Of a DNA stretch of 64,000 bases, positions 26,355 to 34,069 are shown piece by piece. Source of the stretch: Desmospora profundinema. GTDB lineage: Bacteria > Bacillota > Bacilli > Thermoactinomycetales > DSM-45169. The first letter of the stretch is position 1; the number at the start of each line of letters is the position of its first letter. Location: positions 62,001 to 126,000 of the forward strand of contig NZ_JAVDQG010000004.1 of the NCBI RefSeq assembly GCF_031454155.1, in the 5' to 3' direction. Below the pieces are notes generated by a model. The model was not told the DNA's origin, made no database searches, and saw only the letters and a list, made by a program, of their open reading frames with translations. The translations under genes and the position numbers were made by a program.

Positions 26355-26417
26355 TTGTCTGTTCGTTGGTCGCGGGAAGAAGTTTTTGCTCTTCGCGTGT
26401 CGGGAACGTACCATTGA
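26355..26417 (+). CDS. Possible 20-residue leader peptide in the pdh leader
   Basis: AAGGAG at 26343-26348 is followed six bases later by a TTG that opens a 20-codon frame (M-S-V-R-W-S-R-E-E-V, rich in Arg and Val) ending at a TGA about 130 bp before pdhA. A hairpin-forming segment (CGCGGGAAGA with TCTTCGCG) overlaps it. It could be translated and affect downstream expression, or be chance. Confidence 0.25.
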   Translation: MSVRWSREEVFALRVSGTYH

Positions 26418-26549
26418 GACCGTTTGCTTCCGGCTTATCCGGCATTTCCCCCGAATTCGCATGGGCGTCGGGTGAAATTGGCAGGATAAAGGGATGAACG
26501 AGATTTCAGCCCCGTGAGGGACCCACCACAAGAAGTGAGGTGTGCAATT

Positions 26550-27635
26550 GTGCCCAAAGTGATGGAGTTGAAACAGGGTTCGGAAATGTTCCAAATCCTG
26601 AACCAGGACGGTGAAATTGTTGAAGGGCAACAAGTTCCGGATCTCTCCGACGATGAGTTGAAGGACATTTACCGTTGGATGTTGAGAATCCGCACCTTTG
26701 ACGGTCGTTCCATCAAGTTGAACCGTCAGGGACGCCTGGGCTTTTATGCCCCGATGGCTGGTCAGGAAGCGTGTCAGATCGCATCCATGGCAGCCCTTCG
26801 AAAAAGTGACATGCTGTATCCCAGTTATCGTGATGTCGGAACCGCGATGTATCATGGCCTGCCGATGGAAAATGTTTTCCTTAATTCCCGCGGTCAGATT
26901 ACCGGCATGAAAACGCCGGAGGGTGTAAACGCCTATCCGCCGCAGATCATCATTGCCGCTCATGTTCTACATGCCGCCGGGTCCGGTTGGGCTTTCCGTT
27001 TGCGGGAGGAAGATCATGTGGCGATCGCCTTTTTCGGAGACGGGGCGACCTCTGAAGGGGACTTCCATGAAGGCCTCAACTTTGCTGCGGTTTACGATGC
27101 CAACGCTATTTTCTTCTGTCAAAACAACCAGTATGCCATCAGTGTGCCGGTGCATAAACAGATGCGCTCCGAGACGATTGCTCAGAAAGCGATTGCTTAC
27201 GGCATGGCCGGCATTCGTGTCGACGGCAATGACCCGTTGGCGGTTTATGAGGTGACCAAGAAAGCGGCCGACCGTGCCCGCAAAGGGGAAGGACCGACTC
27301 TGATCGAAGCCGTCACCTATCGCGTGGGTCCCCACACCATGGCTGGTGACGACCCGGGTCGTTACCGTACGAAGGAAGAGGAAGAAGACTGGGCTTCCAA
27401 ACGGGATCCCCTCAAACGGTTCCGTCAGTATCTGGATTCCAAGGGGCTCTGGACGGATGAGGAAGAAGAGCGCGTCAAAGAGGAAGTTCTCAACGAGATG
27501 AACGAAGCGATCAAAAAGGTGGAGAAAGCGCCGAAGGGCACCGTAGCCGAATTGATCGACGATCTCTACGCCGAGACTCCTGCGCTCCTCAAAAAGCAAA
27601 AAGATGAATACCTCTCCTGGAAGGAGGGCAAATAA
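26550..27635 (+). CDS. pdhA: Pyruvate dehydrogenase E1 component, alpha subunit
   Basis: The 361-residue protein matches E1-alpha: R-Q-G-R-L-G-F-Y-A-P near residue 60, G-D-G-A-T-S-E-G-D-F followed by the N-N of the TPP motif near 200, and Y-G-P-H-T-type phosphorylation-loop region R-V-G-P-H-T-M near 260. With PdhB it decarboxylates pyruvate and acetylates the lipoyl group of E2. I place the start at the GTG at 26550, six bases after GAGGTG; the ATG at 26514 would add 12 residues and lacks a site. Confidence 0.95.
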   Translation: MPKVMELKQGSEMFQILNQDGEIVEGQQVPDLSDDELKDIYRWMLRIRTFDGRSIKLNRQGRLGFYAPMAGQEACQIASMAALRKSDMLYPSYRDVGTAMYHGLPMENVFLNSRGQITGMKTPEGVNAYPPQIIIAAHVLHAAGSGWAFRLREEDHVAIAFFGDGATSEGDFHEGLNFAAVYDANAIFFCQNNQYAISVPVHKQMRSETIAQKAIAYGMAGIRVDGNDPLAVYEVTKKAADRARKGEGPTLIEAVTYRVGPHTMAGDDPGRYRTKEEEEDWASKRDPLKRFRQYLDSKGLWTDEEEERVKEEVLNEMNEAIKKVEKAPKGTVAELIDDLYAETPALLKKQKDEYLSWKEGK

Positions 27636-27637
27636 TC

Positions 27638-28618
27638 ATGGCCACCATGACTTTGATTCAAGCCATCAATCATGCGCTCCGCGTTGAGATGGAACGGGAT
27701 GAAAACGTAATCGTAATGGGTGAAGACGTAGGGGTCAATGGTGGCGTTTTCCGCGCGACCGCCGACCTGTATCAAGACTTTGGCGAGAAACGTTCGTTTG
27801 ATACCCCCCTCGCCGAGTCCGCCATCATCGGTACGGCAATCGGTCTTGCCAATCATGGTTTCCGTCCGGTTCCCGAGATCCAATTTGCCGGTTTCGTCTA
27901 TGAGTGCATGGACCAAATCTCTACGCAAGCGGCCCGGATCCGCATGCGGTCCGGGGGGCGTTTTACCGCTCCGATCACGATCCGCATCCCTTACGGCGGC
28001 GGCGTGAAAACCCCGGAAATGCACTCCGACAGTCTGGAAGCGTTGTTCCTTCACAGTCCCGGGGTGAAAGTGGTGGTTCCCTCCACCCCCTATGACGCCA
28101 AAGGCTTGTTGATCTCCGCCATCCGGGACGATGATCCGGTTATCTTTTACGAACCGATGAAACTGTACCGCTCCATCAAAGCCGACGTGCCGGAGGAAGC
28201 GTACACCGTGCCGCTGGGCAAAGCCAACGTGGTCCGGGAAGGTTCCGACGTGACCCTGATCGCCTACGGTTCGATGGTACATGTAGCGGAAAAAGCGGCG
28301 GCTCAGGCTGAGAAAGAACGGGGCGTAAAAGCAGAAGTGATCGATCTGCGCACGATTTCTCCCTTTGATCTGGAAACGATTATCGGCTCCGTGACCAAAA
28401 CCCATCGCGCTGTTATCGTCCACGAAGCAGCCCAGACCGGCGGCGTCGGTGCCGAACTATCCGCCCGCATCCACGAAGAAGCGATTCTCTCCCTGGAAGC
28501 GCCGGTGGAACGTGTAACCGGGTTTGACACCCCGTATCCGTTGACCGCCATCGAGGATGAATATCTGCCTACGGTGGACCGGATTTGTGCTGGTATCTAC
28601 AAAACTCTGGACTTTTAA
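27638..28618 (+). CDS. pdhB: Pyruvate dehydrogenase E1 component, beta subunit
   Basis: The 326-residue E1-beta protein shows G-E-D-V-G-x-x-G-G-V-F-R-A-T near residue 28, the E2-contact region and T-P-L-A-E near 52, and the C-terminal transketolase domain with V-I-D-L-R-T-I-S-P-F-D near 228. It completes the TPP site of E1. It starts two bases after the pdhA stop, so the subunits are produced together. Confidence 0.97.
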   Translation: MATMTLIQAINHALRVEMERDENVIVMGEDVGVNGGVFRATADLYQDFGEKRSFDTPLAESAIIGTAIGLANHGFRPVPEIQFAGFVYECMDQISTQAARIRMRSGGRFTAPITIRIPYGGGVKTPEMHSDSLEALFLHSPGVKVVVPSTPYDAKGLLISAIRDDDPVIFYEPMKLYRSIKADVPEEAYTVPLGKANVVREGSDVTLIAYGSMVHVAEKAAAQAEKERGVKAEVIDLRTISPFDLETIIGSVTKTHRAVIVHEAAQTGGVGAELSARIHEEAILSLEAPVERVTGFDTPYPLTAIEDEYLPTVDRICAGIYKTLDF

Positions 28619-28640
28619 TCGAAAGGAGGTTTCTTGAGTC

Positions 28641-29930
28641 GTGGCATTCGAATTTAAACTGCCAGACGTGGGTGAAGGGATCCACGAAGGCGAAATCGTG
28701 AAGTTCTATGTGAAGGAAGGCGACTCCATCAACGAAGACGATGTGCTCGCAGAAGTGCAAACAGACAAAGCCGTGGTGGAAATCCCCTCCCCGGTGACGG
28801 GTACCGTCAAAAAGCTGAACGCCGATGAAGGCGAAGTGGTGGAAGTAGGCTCCGTACTGGCGGTATTTGACACCGGGGACGGAGACGACACGGTGGATGA
28901 ACCTACGGAAGAAGAAGGCGCCGCCGACCAGGATTCTGCACCGGCGGAAGCGAAGAAAGATAAAGCGCCTGCTGCCCCTGCTGCTGTATCGGGTAAACAG
29001 GTGTTGGCCATGCCTTCTGTCCGCAAAAAAGCACGGGAGCTCGGCCTGGAACTCACACAGGTGGAAGGAACGGGTCCACGGGGCCGCATCACCTTTGAAG
29101 ACTTGGAAAACTTCCAAGCAGGCGGCACCCAGCAGAAAGAGACGCAGCCGGAGCGGGTGGAAGAATCTCCTGTCGCCGAACCGAAGGAAGAAGCGGCTCC
29201 CGCAGCGGTCACCCATGTTCCGCAAGGGAACGAAGAACGGATTCCGCTTCGCGGGATGCGCCGAACCATTGCCAAGCGGATGGCCCAAAGCGTGTATACG
29301 GCTCCCCATGTGACGATCATGGACGAAGTGGATGCTTCCGAGATGATCGAAATGCGCAAATGGGCCAAGCCGATGGCGGAACAGCGCGGCATCAAGCTGA
29401 CCTACATGCCTTTCATTGTGAAAGCACTGGTGGCAGCCCTGCGTGAATTCCCCACGTTGAACGCTTCGATCGATGATGAGAAAGAGGAAATCATCATCAA
29501 AAAGTATTATAATATGGGGATCGCCACGGCCACGGAAGACGGCCTGGTGGTACCGGTCTTAAAAGATGTGGATCGAAAGTCCATCTTCCAATTGGCAGAT
29601 GAGATGCGCGACTTGGTGACGCGCACCCGGGATCGGAAAGCCGGTGTGGATGAGTTGAAGGGCGGTACCTTCACCATCACCAACATCGGATCCTTTGGTG
29701 GGCAATTCTTCACTCCGATCATCAACTATCCCGAAGTGGCCATTTTCGGCATGGGCAAAATGGCAGACCGCCCCATGGCGGTGGACGGTGAAGTGGTGAT
29801 CAAGCCGATCATGAACATCTCCCTGTCCATCGACCACCGGTTGATCGACGGGGATGTGGCAGCCCGCTTCCTGAACCGTGTCAAAGAGTTGCTGGAGAAC
29901 CCGAAACTCTTGATGATGGAGATGAGCTGA
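28641..29930 (+). CDS. pdhC: Dihydrolipoamide acetyltransferase (E2 of pyruvate dehydrogenase)
   Basis: The 429-residue protein has one lipoyl domain (1-80, lipoylated lysine K43 in Q-T-D-K-A-V-V-E), an Ala/Glu/Pro-rich hinge and a peripheral subunit-binding domain (about 117-155: M-P-S-V-R-K-K-A-R-E-L-G). After a second hinge comes the catalytic domain with the active-site D-H-R-L-I-D-G-D near 397. It forms the complex core and transfers acetyl to CoA. GTG start after AAAGGAGG. Confidence 0.97.
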   Translation: MAFEFKLPDVGEGIHEGEIVKFYVKEGDSINEDDVLAEVQTDKAVVEIPSPVTGTVKKLNADEGEVVEVGSVLAVFDTGDGDDTVDEPTEEEGAADQDSAPAEAKKDKAPAAPAAVSGKQVLAMPSVRKKARELGLELTQVEGTGPRGRITFEDLENFQAGGTQQKETQPERVEESPVAEPKEEAAPAAVTHVPQGNEERIPLRGMRRTIAKRMAQSVYTAPHVTIMDEVDASEMIEMRKWAKPMAEQRGIKLTYMPFIVKALVAALREFPTLNASIDDEKEEIIIKKYYNMGIATATEDGLVVPVLKDVDRKSIFQLADEMRDLVTRTRDRKAGVDELKGGTFTITNIGSFGGQFFTPIINYPEVAIFGMGKMADRPMAVDGEVVIKPIMNISLSIDHRLIDGDVAARFLNRVKELLENPKLLMMEMS

Positions 29931-29932
29931 TT

Positions 29933-31348
29933 ATGGTAGTAGGAGATTTTTCAACGGAAGTGGACGTGCTTGTTGTCGGCGGAGGCCCCGGCGGGTACGT
30001 CGCCGCCATCCGGGCGGCGCAGCTGGGGAAAAAAGTGACGCTTGTGGACAAAGCGGAACTGGGCGGGGTGTGCCTCAACCGGGGCTGCATCCCCTCCAAA
30101 GCCTTGATCCATGCGGCAGACGAAGTAAACAAGGTGAAAAATGCTTCCCATATGGGAATCGAGGTGGAAGGGGTCCGCGTGGACTTCTCCAAAACGATTC
30201 AGTGGAAGGATGAAGTGGTGAAGAAGCTGACCGGCGGTGTCGCTTCCCTCCTGAAAGGGAACAAAGTGGAAGTGGTCCAAGGGGAAGTCTACTTCTCCGG
30301 AGAGAACACCGTAAAGGTGGCCACGGAGAGCAACAGCACCACTTACGAATTCAACCATTGTATCCTGGCGACGGGTTCCCGTCCCACCCAGATCCGTTCG
30401 CTGCCTTTTGACGGAGAGAAAATCATCTCCTCCACCGAGGCACTCAATTTAAAGGAGATCCCGGAAAAACTGATCGTGGTCGGCGGCGGCTACATCGGGT
30501 TGGAGTTGGGAACCGCCTACGCCAAATTGGGCGCTGAGGTGACCATCCTGGAAGGAACCGACAGTTTGCTGCCGGGTACGGATCCCTCGATGGTGCGCAT
30601 GGTGAAACGGAACCTGAAAAAGCTGGGTGTCACGGTGGTAACCAATGCCATGGTGCAAAAGGCGGACACTTCCGGAAACGGAGTCACCGTTACCGCGGAA
30701 GTGAAAGGGGAAGAGAAATCCTACTCGGCAGACAAAGTGCTGGTGTCTGTCGGCCGCACTCCCAATACGGATGAACTGGGCTTGGAACATGCCGGCATAG
30801 AAGCGGATGAACGCGGTTTTATCCCCACCGACAAGCAAATGCGCACCAAAAACGAGCGTGTTTTTGCTATCGGCGACATCGCCGGCCAGCCGCTGTTGGC
30901 CCATAAAGCCAGCTATGAAGGAAAAGTGGCGGCGGAAGTGATCGCAGGGGAACCCAGCGAAGTGGATTACCGGGCCATGCCCTTTGTCATCTTCTCCGAT
31001 CCGGAATTGGCCTATACCGGCTTAACCGAAAAAGAGGCGAAAGAGGAAGGATATGACGTCAGCGTCAGCCGCTTCTCCTTTGCCGCCAACGGCCGCGCCC
31101 TTTCCTTGGATGCAGCCGACGGTTTCTTCCAAGTCGTCGCCGACAAAGAGACGAAGCAGATTCTGGGTGCCCAGATCGTAGGACCGGAAGCGGCCAGTCT
31201 CATCTCCGAGGTAGTTCTGGCGATTGAGATGGGGGCCAATGCAGAGGATATTGCGCTTACCATCCATGCCCATCCCTCCTTGCCGGAAACCTTTATGGAA
31301 GCGGCCGAGGGAATTGTGGGGAACGCCATCCATATGGTAAACAAGTAA
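29933..31348 (+). CDS. pdhD: Dihydrolipoyl dehydrogenase (E3)
   Basis: The 471-residue flavoprotein has the FAD motif V-V-G-G-G-P-G-G-Y at 14-22, the redox disulfide in C-L-N-R-G-C (C47 and C52), the NAD motif G-G-G-Y-I-G-L-E-L-G near 184, the second FAD site A-I-G-D-I-A-G near 305, and the C-terminal H-A-H-P-S-L-P-E catalytic His-Glu. It reoxidises the lipoyl group of E2 with NAD. It is the last gene of pdhABCD, two bases after the pdhC stop. Confidence 0.97.
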   Translation: MVVGDFSTEVDVLVVGGGPGGYVAAIRAAQLGKKVTLVDKAELGGVCLNRGCIPSKALIHAADEVNKVKNASHMGIEVEGVRVDFSKTIQWKDEVVKKLTGGVASLLKGNKVEVVQGEVYFSGENTVKVATESNSTTYEFNHCILATGSRPTQIRSLPFDGEKIISSTEALNLKEIPEKLIVVGGGYIGLELGTAYAKLGAEVTILEGTDSLLPGTDPSMVRMVKRNLKKLGVTVVTNAMVQKADTSGNGVTVTAEVKGEEKSYSADKVLVSVGRTPNTDELGLEHAGIEADERGFIPTDKQMRTKNERVFAIGDIAGQPLLAHKASYEGKVAAEVIAGEPSEVDYRAMPFVIFSDPELAYTGLTEKEAKEEGYDVSVSRFSFAANGRALSLDAADGFFQVVADKETKQILGAQIVGPEAASLISEVVLAIEMGANAEDIALTIHAHPSLPETFMEAAEGIVGNAIHMVNK

Positions 31349-31368
31349 CAAACAAAAGGCTTCAACAA

Positions 31369-31400
31369 GCAACCCCCGAATGATCGGGGGTTGCTGCTGT
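31369..31400 (+). terminator. Terminator of the pdhABCD operon
   Basis: An 11-pair stem GCAACCCCCGA/TCGGGGGTTGC with a four-base loop; the tail is only moderately T-rich. Confidence 0.8.
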
Positions 31401-31521
31401 TTGGGACAATCAAGCGGGATCGTGTTGGATCGGATTGAGAGCTTTCGGCAGTATTTGCATCATATTGAGAGACAAAGTGGCGCTTCATTTGCCAGCTGGG
31501 GTTCACTTCCGGATTATGGCG

Positions 31522-31551
31522 TAATAAGAAAGCACCCCGGGACCGGGGTGC
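31522..31551 (-). terminator. Terminator of the small minus-strand gene
   Basis: GCACCCCG/CGGGGTGC hairpin (31532-31551), followed on the minus strand by TTTCTTATTA. It lies about 45 bp after the stop of the 31598-31768 gene. Confidence 0.6.
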
Positions 31552-31552
31552 G

Positions 31553-31581
31553 TTGGCAGCGCTTCTCTTCTTTGATACAGT
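31553..31581 (+). promoter_or_regulatory. Promoter of a putative antisense RNA
   Basis: TTGGCA (31553-31558), 17 bp, TACAGT (31576-31581): five of six and four of six consensus bases. It points towards the terminator at 31634-31663. Confidence 0.45.
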
Positions 31582-31587
31582 GGTGAT

Positions 31588-31663
31588 GGAATGACAATCA
31601 GTGGATATTATTTTTATGCGCTGCATGGCTGCTCGGCCCCTGGCTAACGGGGGCCGTTTTTTT
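31588..31663 (+). ncRNA. Putative ~75-nt small RNA antisense to the small-protein gene
   Basis: The segment runs from the predicted start point of the promoter at 31553-31581 to the end of a strong terminator (31634-31663). The ATG in it opens only two codons; a longer GTG frame runs through the terminator and has no ribosome site. The RNA would be complementary to the 3' third of the 31598-31768 mRNA and could control its stability or translation. This rests on promoter and terminator patterns only. Confidence 0.4.
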
Positions 31664-31768
31664 CTTGCGCTTCAGCAAAAAGTGTGGGATGATCCCCGCA
31701 GGTACCGGCAGCTCTTCTTCCATGCGGCCGGCGGGTTGTTTCCAAGCGTGGCGGATCCTATCGATCAT
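31598..31768 (-). CDS. Small basic protein of unknown function (56 residues)
   Basis: I do not recognise this protein. It starts M-I-D-R-I-R-H-A-W-K, is basic with a K-R-K-K-K cluster near residue 34, and has no membrane segment. The unit is well formed: a minus-strand promoter TTGACA-16 bp-TATCTT (31858-31831), AAAGGAGG seven bases before the ATG, and a terminator at 31551-31522. A plus-strand terminator and promoter lie inside the unit. The basic character suggests nucleic-acid or ribosome binding, which is inference. Confidence 0.55.
   Translation of the reverse strand: MIDRIRHAWKQPAGRMEEELPVPAGIIPHFLLKRKKKTAPVSQGPSSHAAHKNNIH
31634..31663 (+). terminator. Strong plus-strand terminator inside the small gene
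   Basis: A seven-pair stem CGGCCCC/GGGGCCG with a nine-base loop, then seven T. It reads on the strand opposite to the small CDS. Confidence 0.75.
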
Positions 31769-31830
31769 CGTGGGCCCTCCTTTCATTCCGAAGGAAAAGG
31801 TTGTGATCGGGAGTAAACTCCCTTACCTAC

Positions 31831-31858
31831 AAGATAAACTCTTCTGACGAGATGTCAA
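31831..31858 (-). promoter_or_regulatory. Promoter of the small minus-strand gene
   Basis: On the minus strand, TTGACA (31858-31853), 16 bp, TATCTT (31836-31831). A GGGAG/CTCCC hairpin (31809-31823) lies in the leader between promoter and ribosome site. Confidence 0.6.
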
Positions 31859-31970
31859 TAGGTTTTTTCATGTAATATGGTCTTTATTCCGGTTTTTTGC
31901 TTTGTGAAGGGATGAAAAAGGGATGAGGGGATTGAAGGACAGACAGTTGCCGTATGGGAGGAGGAGTTCA

Positions 31971-32462
31971 ATGATCAGAAACATTCGTGAAGCGGAACAG
32001 GCGGACGTGCCTTTTTTGTGGGAGTGCCTTTATCATGCCATTTATGTTTCCACGGGAGAAAAACCCCCATCAAAAACGATCTTGGAAAAGAAAGAGATTG
32101 CTCATTATCTGACAGGGTGGGGGCGAAAAGGAGACAGGGGCTGGGTGCTGGTACAGGAAAGAGAATCCGTGGGAGGGATCTGGCATCGACTGTTTGATGC
32201 GAACGACCCCGGCTATGGTTTTGTATCACCGGACATCCCGGAGTTGACCCTATCCATCCTGCCCGGCTATCGTGGTTCCGGCGGGGGGACTCGATTGTTG
32301 GAGACCATGATGAAACAGGCCAAAACAGCCGGCTATGCCGGATTATCGTTAAGTGTTGATCGGAGTAATCCAGCCCGGCAGCTGTATGAGAAGAAGGGAT
32401 TTATCAAGGTGAAGAGGCGGGGTACATCGGATACCATGCTTCTCCGGTTTACCTGTGAATAA
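31971..32462 (+). CDS. GNAT-family N-acetyltransferase
   Basis: The 163-residue protein has the GNAT fold: N-terminal I-R-E-A-E-Q-A-D, the central strand L-T-L-S-I-L-P followed by G-Y-R-G-S-G-G-G-T-R-L-L (acetyl-CoA pyrophosphate loop near 100) and the C-terminal N-P-A-R-Q-L-Y-E-K-K-G-F. The acceptor cannot be told from the sequence. Start at 31971 behind GGAGGAG; the upstream in-frame start at 31923 is not supported. Confidence 0.87.
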   Translation: MIRNIREAEQADVPFLWECLYHAIYVSTGEKPPSKTILEKKEIAHYLTGWGRKGDRGWVLVQERESVGGIWHRLFDANDPGYGFVSPDIPELTLSILPGYRGSGGGTRLLETMMKQAKTAGYAGLSLSVDRSNPARQLYEKKGFIKVKRRGTSDTMLLRFTCE

Positions 32463-32580
32463 AGCGTCTGCCTGGTCACGGGATGGACCCCATAGTAGAA
32501 TAAGGTCAAGGGTACGAAAGAATATTCCATCCTGTTTTACAACATTCATCTACAGATCGATTCAGAGAGGGAGGTCCCCC

Positions 32581-32988
32581 ATGGAAACATCCATACAAAT
32601 TGAAGTTCGGCCGACGGAGATCGATGTGATGGGGCATGTGAACAATGCCAAATACCTGGAGTACATGGAATGGAGCCGGGAGGACTGGTACAACCGAAGC
32701 CAACTCCCTTTTGATGTGTTTACCGATATGAACGTGGGAACCGTAACGGTCAATATCAACATTAACTATCGCAAGGAAGCCCGCTTAGGAGAAAAGTTGA
32801 CGATTTTTACCCGCCCTATCAAGAAGGGGCGAACCAGCTATGTACTGGAACATGAGATCGTCAATGACCAGGGGGAGCGAGTGGCCGACGCGGAGGTAAC
32901 CAGTGTCACGATCGACCTGGAGAAAAGAAAAAGCGTTCCGCTGCCTGCTGATTTGGCCCGGCAATTTGATGTTGCAACAAAGGGGTAA
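32581..32988 (+). CDS. Acyl-CoA thioesterase of the 4HBT hotdog family
   Basis: The 135-residue protein has the 4HBT signature V-R-P-T-E-I-D-V-M-G-H-V-N-N-A-K-Y near residue 8, with the catalytic Asp (in E-I-D) and the N-N-A helix, then E-W-S-R-E near 35. Such hotdog proteins hydrolyse acyl-CoA thioesters; chain length is not predictable. Start at 32581 behind GAGGGAGG; the 42-residue upstream extension of the frame overlaps the acetyltransferase gene and is rejected. Confidence 0.87.
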   Translation: METSIQIEVRPTEIDVMGHVNNAKYLEYMEWSREDWYNRSQLPFDVFTDMNVGTVTVNININYRKEARLGEKLTIFTRPIKKGRTSYVLEHEIVNDQGERVADAEVTSVTIDLEKRKSVPLPADLARQFDVATKG

Positions 32989-32993
32989 AAAAA

Positions 32994-33014
32994 CAACCCG
33001 CCAATGGCGGGTTG
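32994..33014 (-). terminator. Minus-strand terminator-like hairpin
   Basis: CAACCCGCC/GGCGGGTTG with a three-base loop, followed on the minus strand by seven T. It may end readthrough from the DUF1128 gene; on the plus strand it follows the thioesterase gene without a T-run. Confidence 0.7.
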
Positions 33015-33219
33015 AGGCTGCTGATCAGCCATTTATGAAGGGAAGAGGACCGGTGTAGGTTCTGTGGCCGACTGTTCAGCAGAGTCTCCGTAGGACCCAA
33101 CCCGTTTTGTAACCATCTTGCTTTTCATTGAGCCGCTGTTGTCCCGAGGAGATGGAGCGGACTTGTCCTCATCCTGTGGGAGAACGAAAATTCGGGCTCC
33201 GGGCTAATGTTGATAATCG

Positions 33220-33244
33220 AATGGCCCGCCACTGGCGGGCCATT
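33220..33244. terminator. Hairpin after the DUF1128 gene
   Basis: A perfect 11-pair stem AATGGCCCGCC/GGCGGGCCATT lies 22 bp beyond the DUF1128 stop. The region 33015-33219 between the two hairpins shows no feature I can support. Confidence 0.65.
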
Positions 33245-33266
33245 CTGGTCGATCCGAGAGAGTCGT

Positions 33267-33497
33267 TCAGCGGGGCTTTCGCAGCTCTCCCAATTCGGCT
33301 AACACCCCGTCTAATTCCATCATGGTCAGGTTGCCTTTCTTCCGTTCCACCATTTCATATAGGTCTTTTACTTCCTCGTAGTCGTCCAATCGATAGTCTT
33401 CGGGATCAATCAATCCGGCATTGACCAATTTGAGATGGTTCTTTATCGCATCGATCATATAGACCAGGTTTTCCTTGCTGGGATTGTTCAAGTCCAT
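33267..33497 (-). CDS. UPF0435/DUF1128 protein (YfkK family)
   Basis: The 76-residue acidic helical protein matches DUF1128: E-N-L-V-Y-M-I-D-A-I-K-N-H-L-K near residue 9 and P-E-D-Y-R-L-D-D-Y-E-E-V-K-D-L-Y-E-M-V near 37. Its function is unknown although it is conserved in Bacillales. AGAGGAG precedes the ATG. Confidence 0.9.
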   Translation of the reverse strand: MDLNNPSKENLVYMIDAIKNHLKLVNAGLIDPEDYRLDDYEEVKDLYEMVERKKGNLTMMELDGVLAELGELRKPR

Positions 33498-33633
33498 CCT
33501 ATCGCTCCTCTCGATGCTTGGCTTTTCCCATTGTATTCGAAATCATGCAGAATGCCCACCCTCTCGGAGGATTTTTCCGGTGGTAATCAGGGAAGAAAAA
33601 GAAAAAGGACACAACCGCGGCGGAGGTGGGAAC

Positions 33634-34050
33634 GTGTCGACGGGGGATGGAGAAAAATCACCGCTGTTTATCCGTTTCCTCTATCATTTTAACGTTGATC
33701 GGGATTATTATGAATGTCATGAAGTCTTGGAGGAGTTATGGTTGGAAGAAGGACGGGATCCTCTTTATCAGGGACTGCTGCAAGTGGCGGTTGCCCTGTT
33801 TCACTGCCGCAACGGCAATCTCAACGGTGCACGTAAGCTGTTTCGACAGGCCTTGGACAAATTGCGTAATTATCCGGGGGAGAGTTTGGGAATCGATTTG
33901 GCCCGGTTGCGGCGAAAATCGGAAGCATACTTAGCCGATTTGGAACGGGCCGGTGAAGCACCGTTTCTGTTTTATGACTTGGATATTGAAGTGGTGGATC
34001 CGGATTTGCGTAAGCGGCTGGCGGAGTTGGAAAACCAAACGCCGAGATGA
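33634..34050 (+). CDS. DUF309 family protein
   Basis: The 138-residue protein has the DUF309 signature F-N-V-D-R-D-Y-Y-E-C-H-E-V-L-E-E-L-W near residue 19 and Q-G-L-L-Q-V-A-V-A-L-F-H near 50, an all-helical domain with conserved His and Glu. The biochemical role is unknown. Start is the GTG at 33634, directly behind GGAGGTG; the long upstream frame overlaps the divergent DUF1128 gene. The TatD gene follows after 19 bp, probably on the same mRNA. Confidence 0.88.
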   Translation: MSTGDGEKSPLFIRFLYHFNVDRDYYECHEVLEELWLEEGRDPLYQGLLQVAVALFHCRNGNLNGARKLFRQALDKLRNYPGESLGIDLARLRRKSEAYLADLERAGEAPFLFYDLDIEVVDPDLRKRLAELENQTPR

Positions 34051-34069
34051 TGCAGGAGGGGGAGGGGCG

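Noticed and set aside
27566-28423. Long minus-strand frames opposite pdhA and pdhB
   Set aside because: The plus-strand genes are unambiguous E1 subunits; the antisense frames are His/Gly/Phe-rich artefacts.
32455-32580. 42-codon extension of the thioesterase frame
   Set aside because: It overlaps the acetyltransferase stop, and GAGGGAGG directly precedes the ATG at 32581 that starts the hotdog domain.
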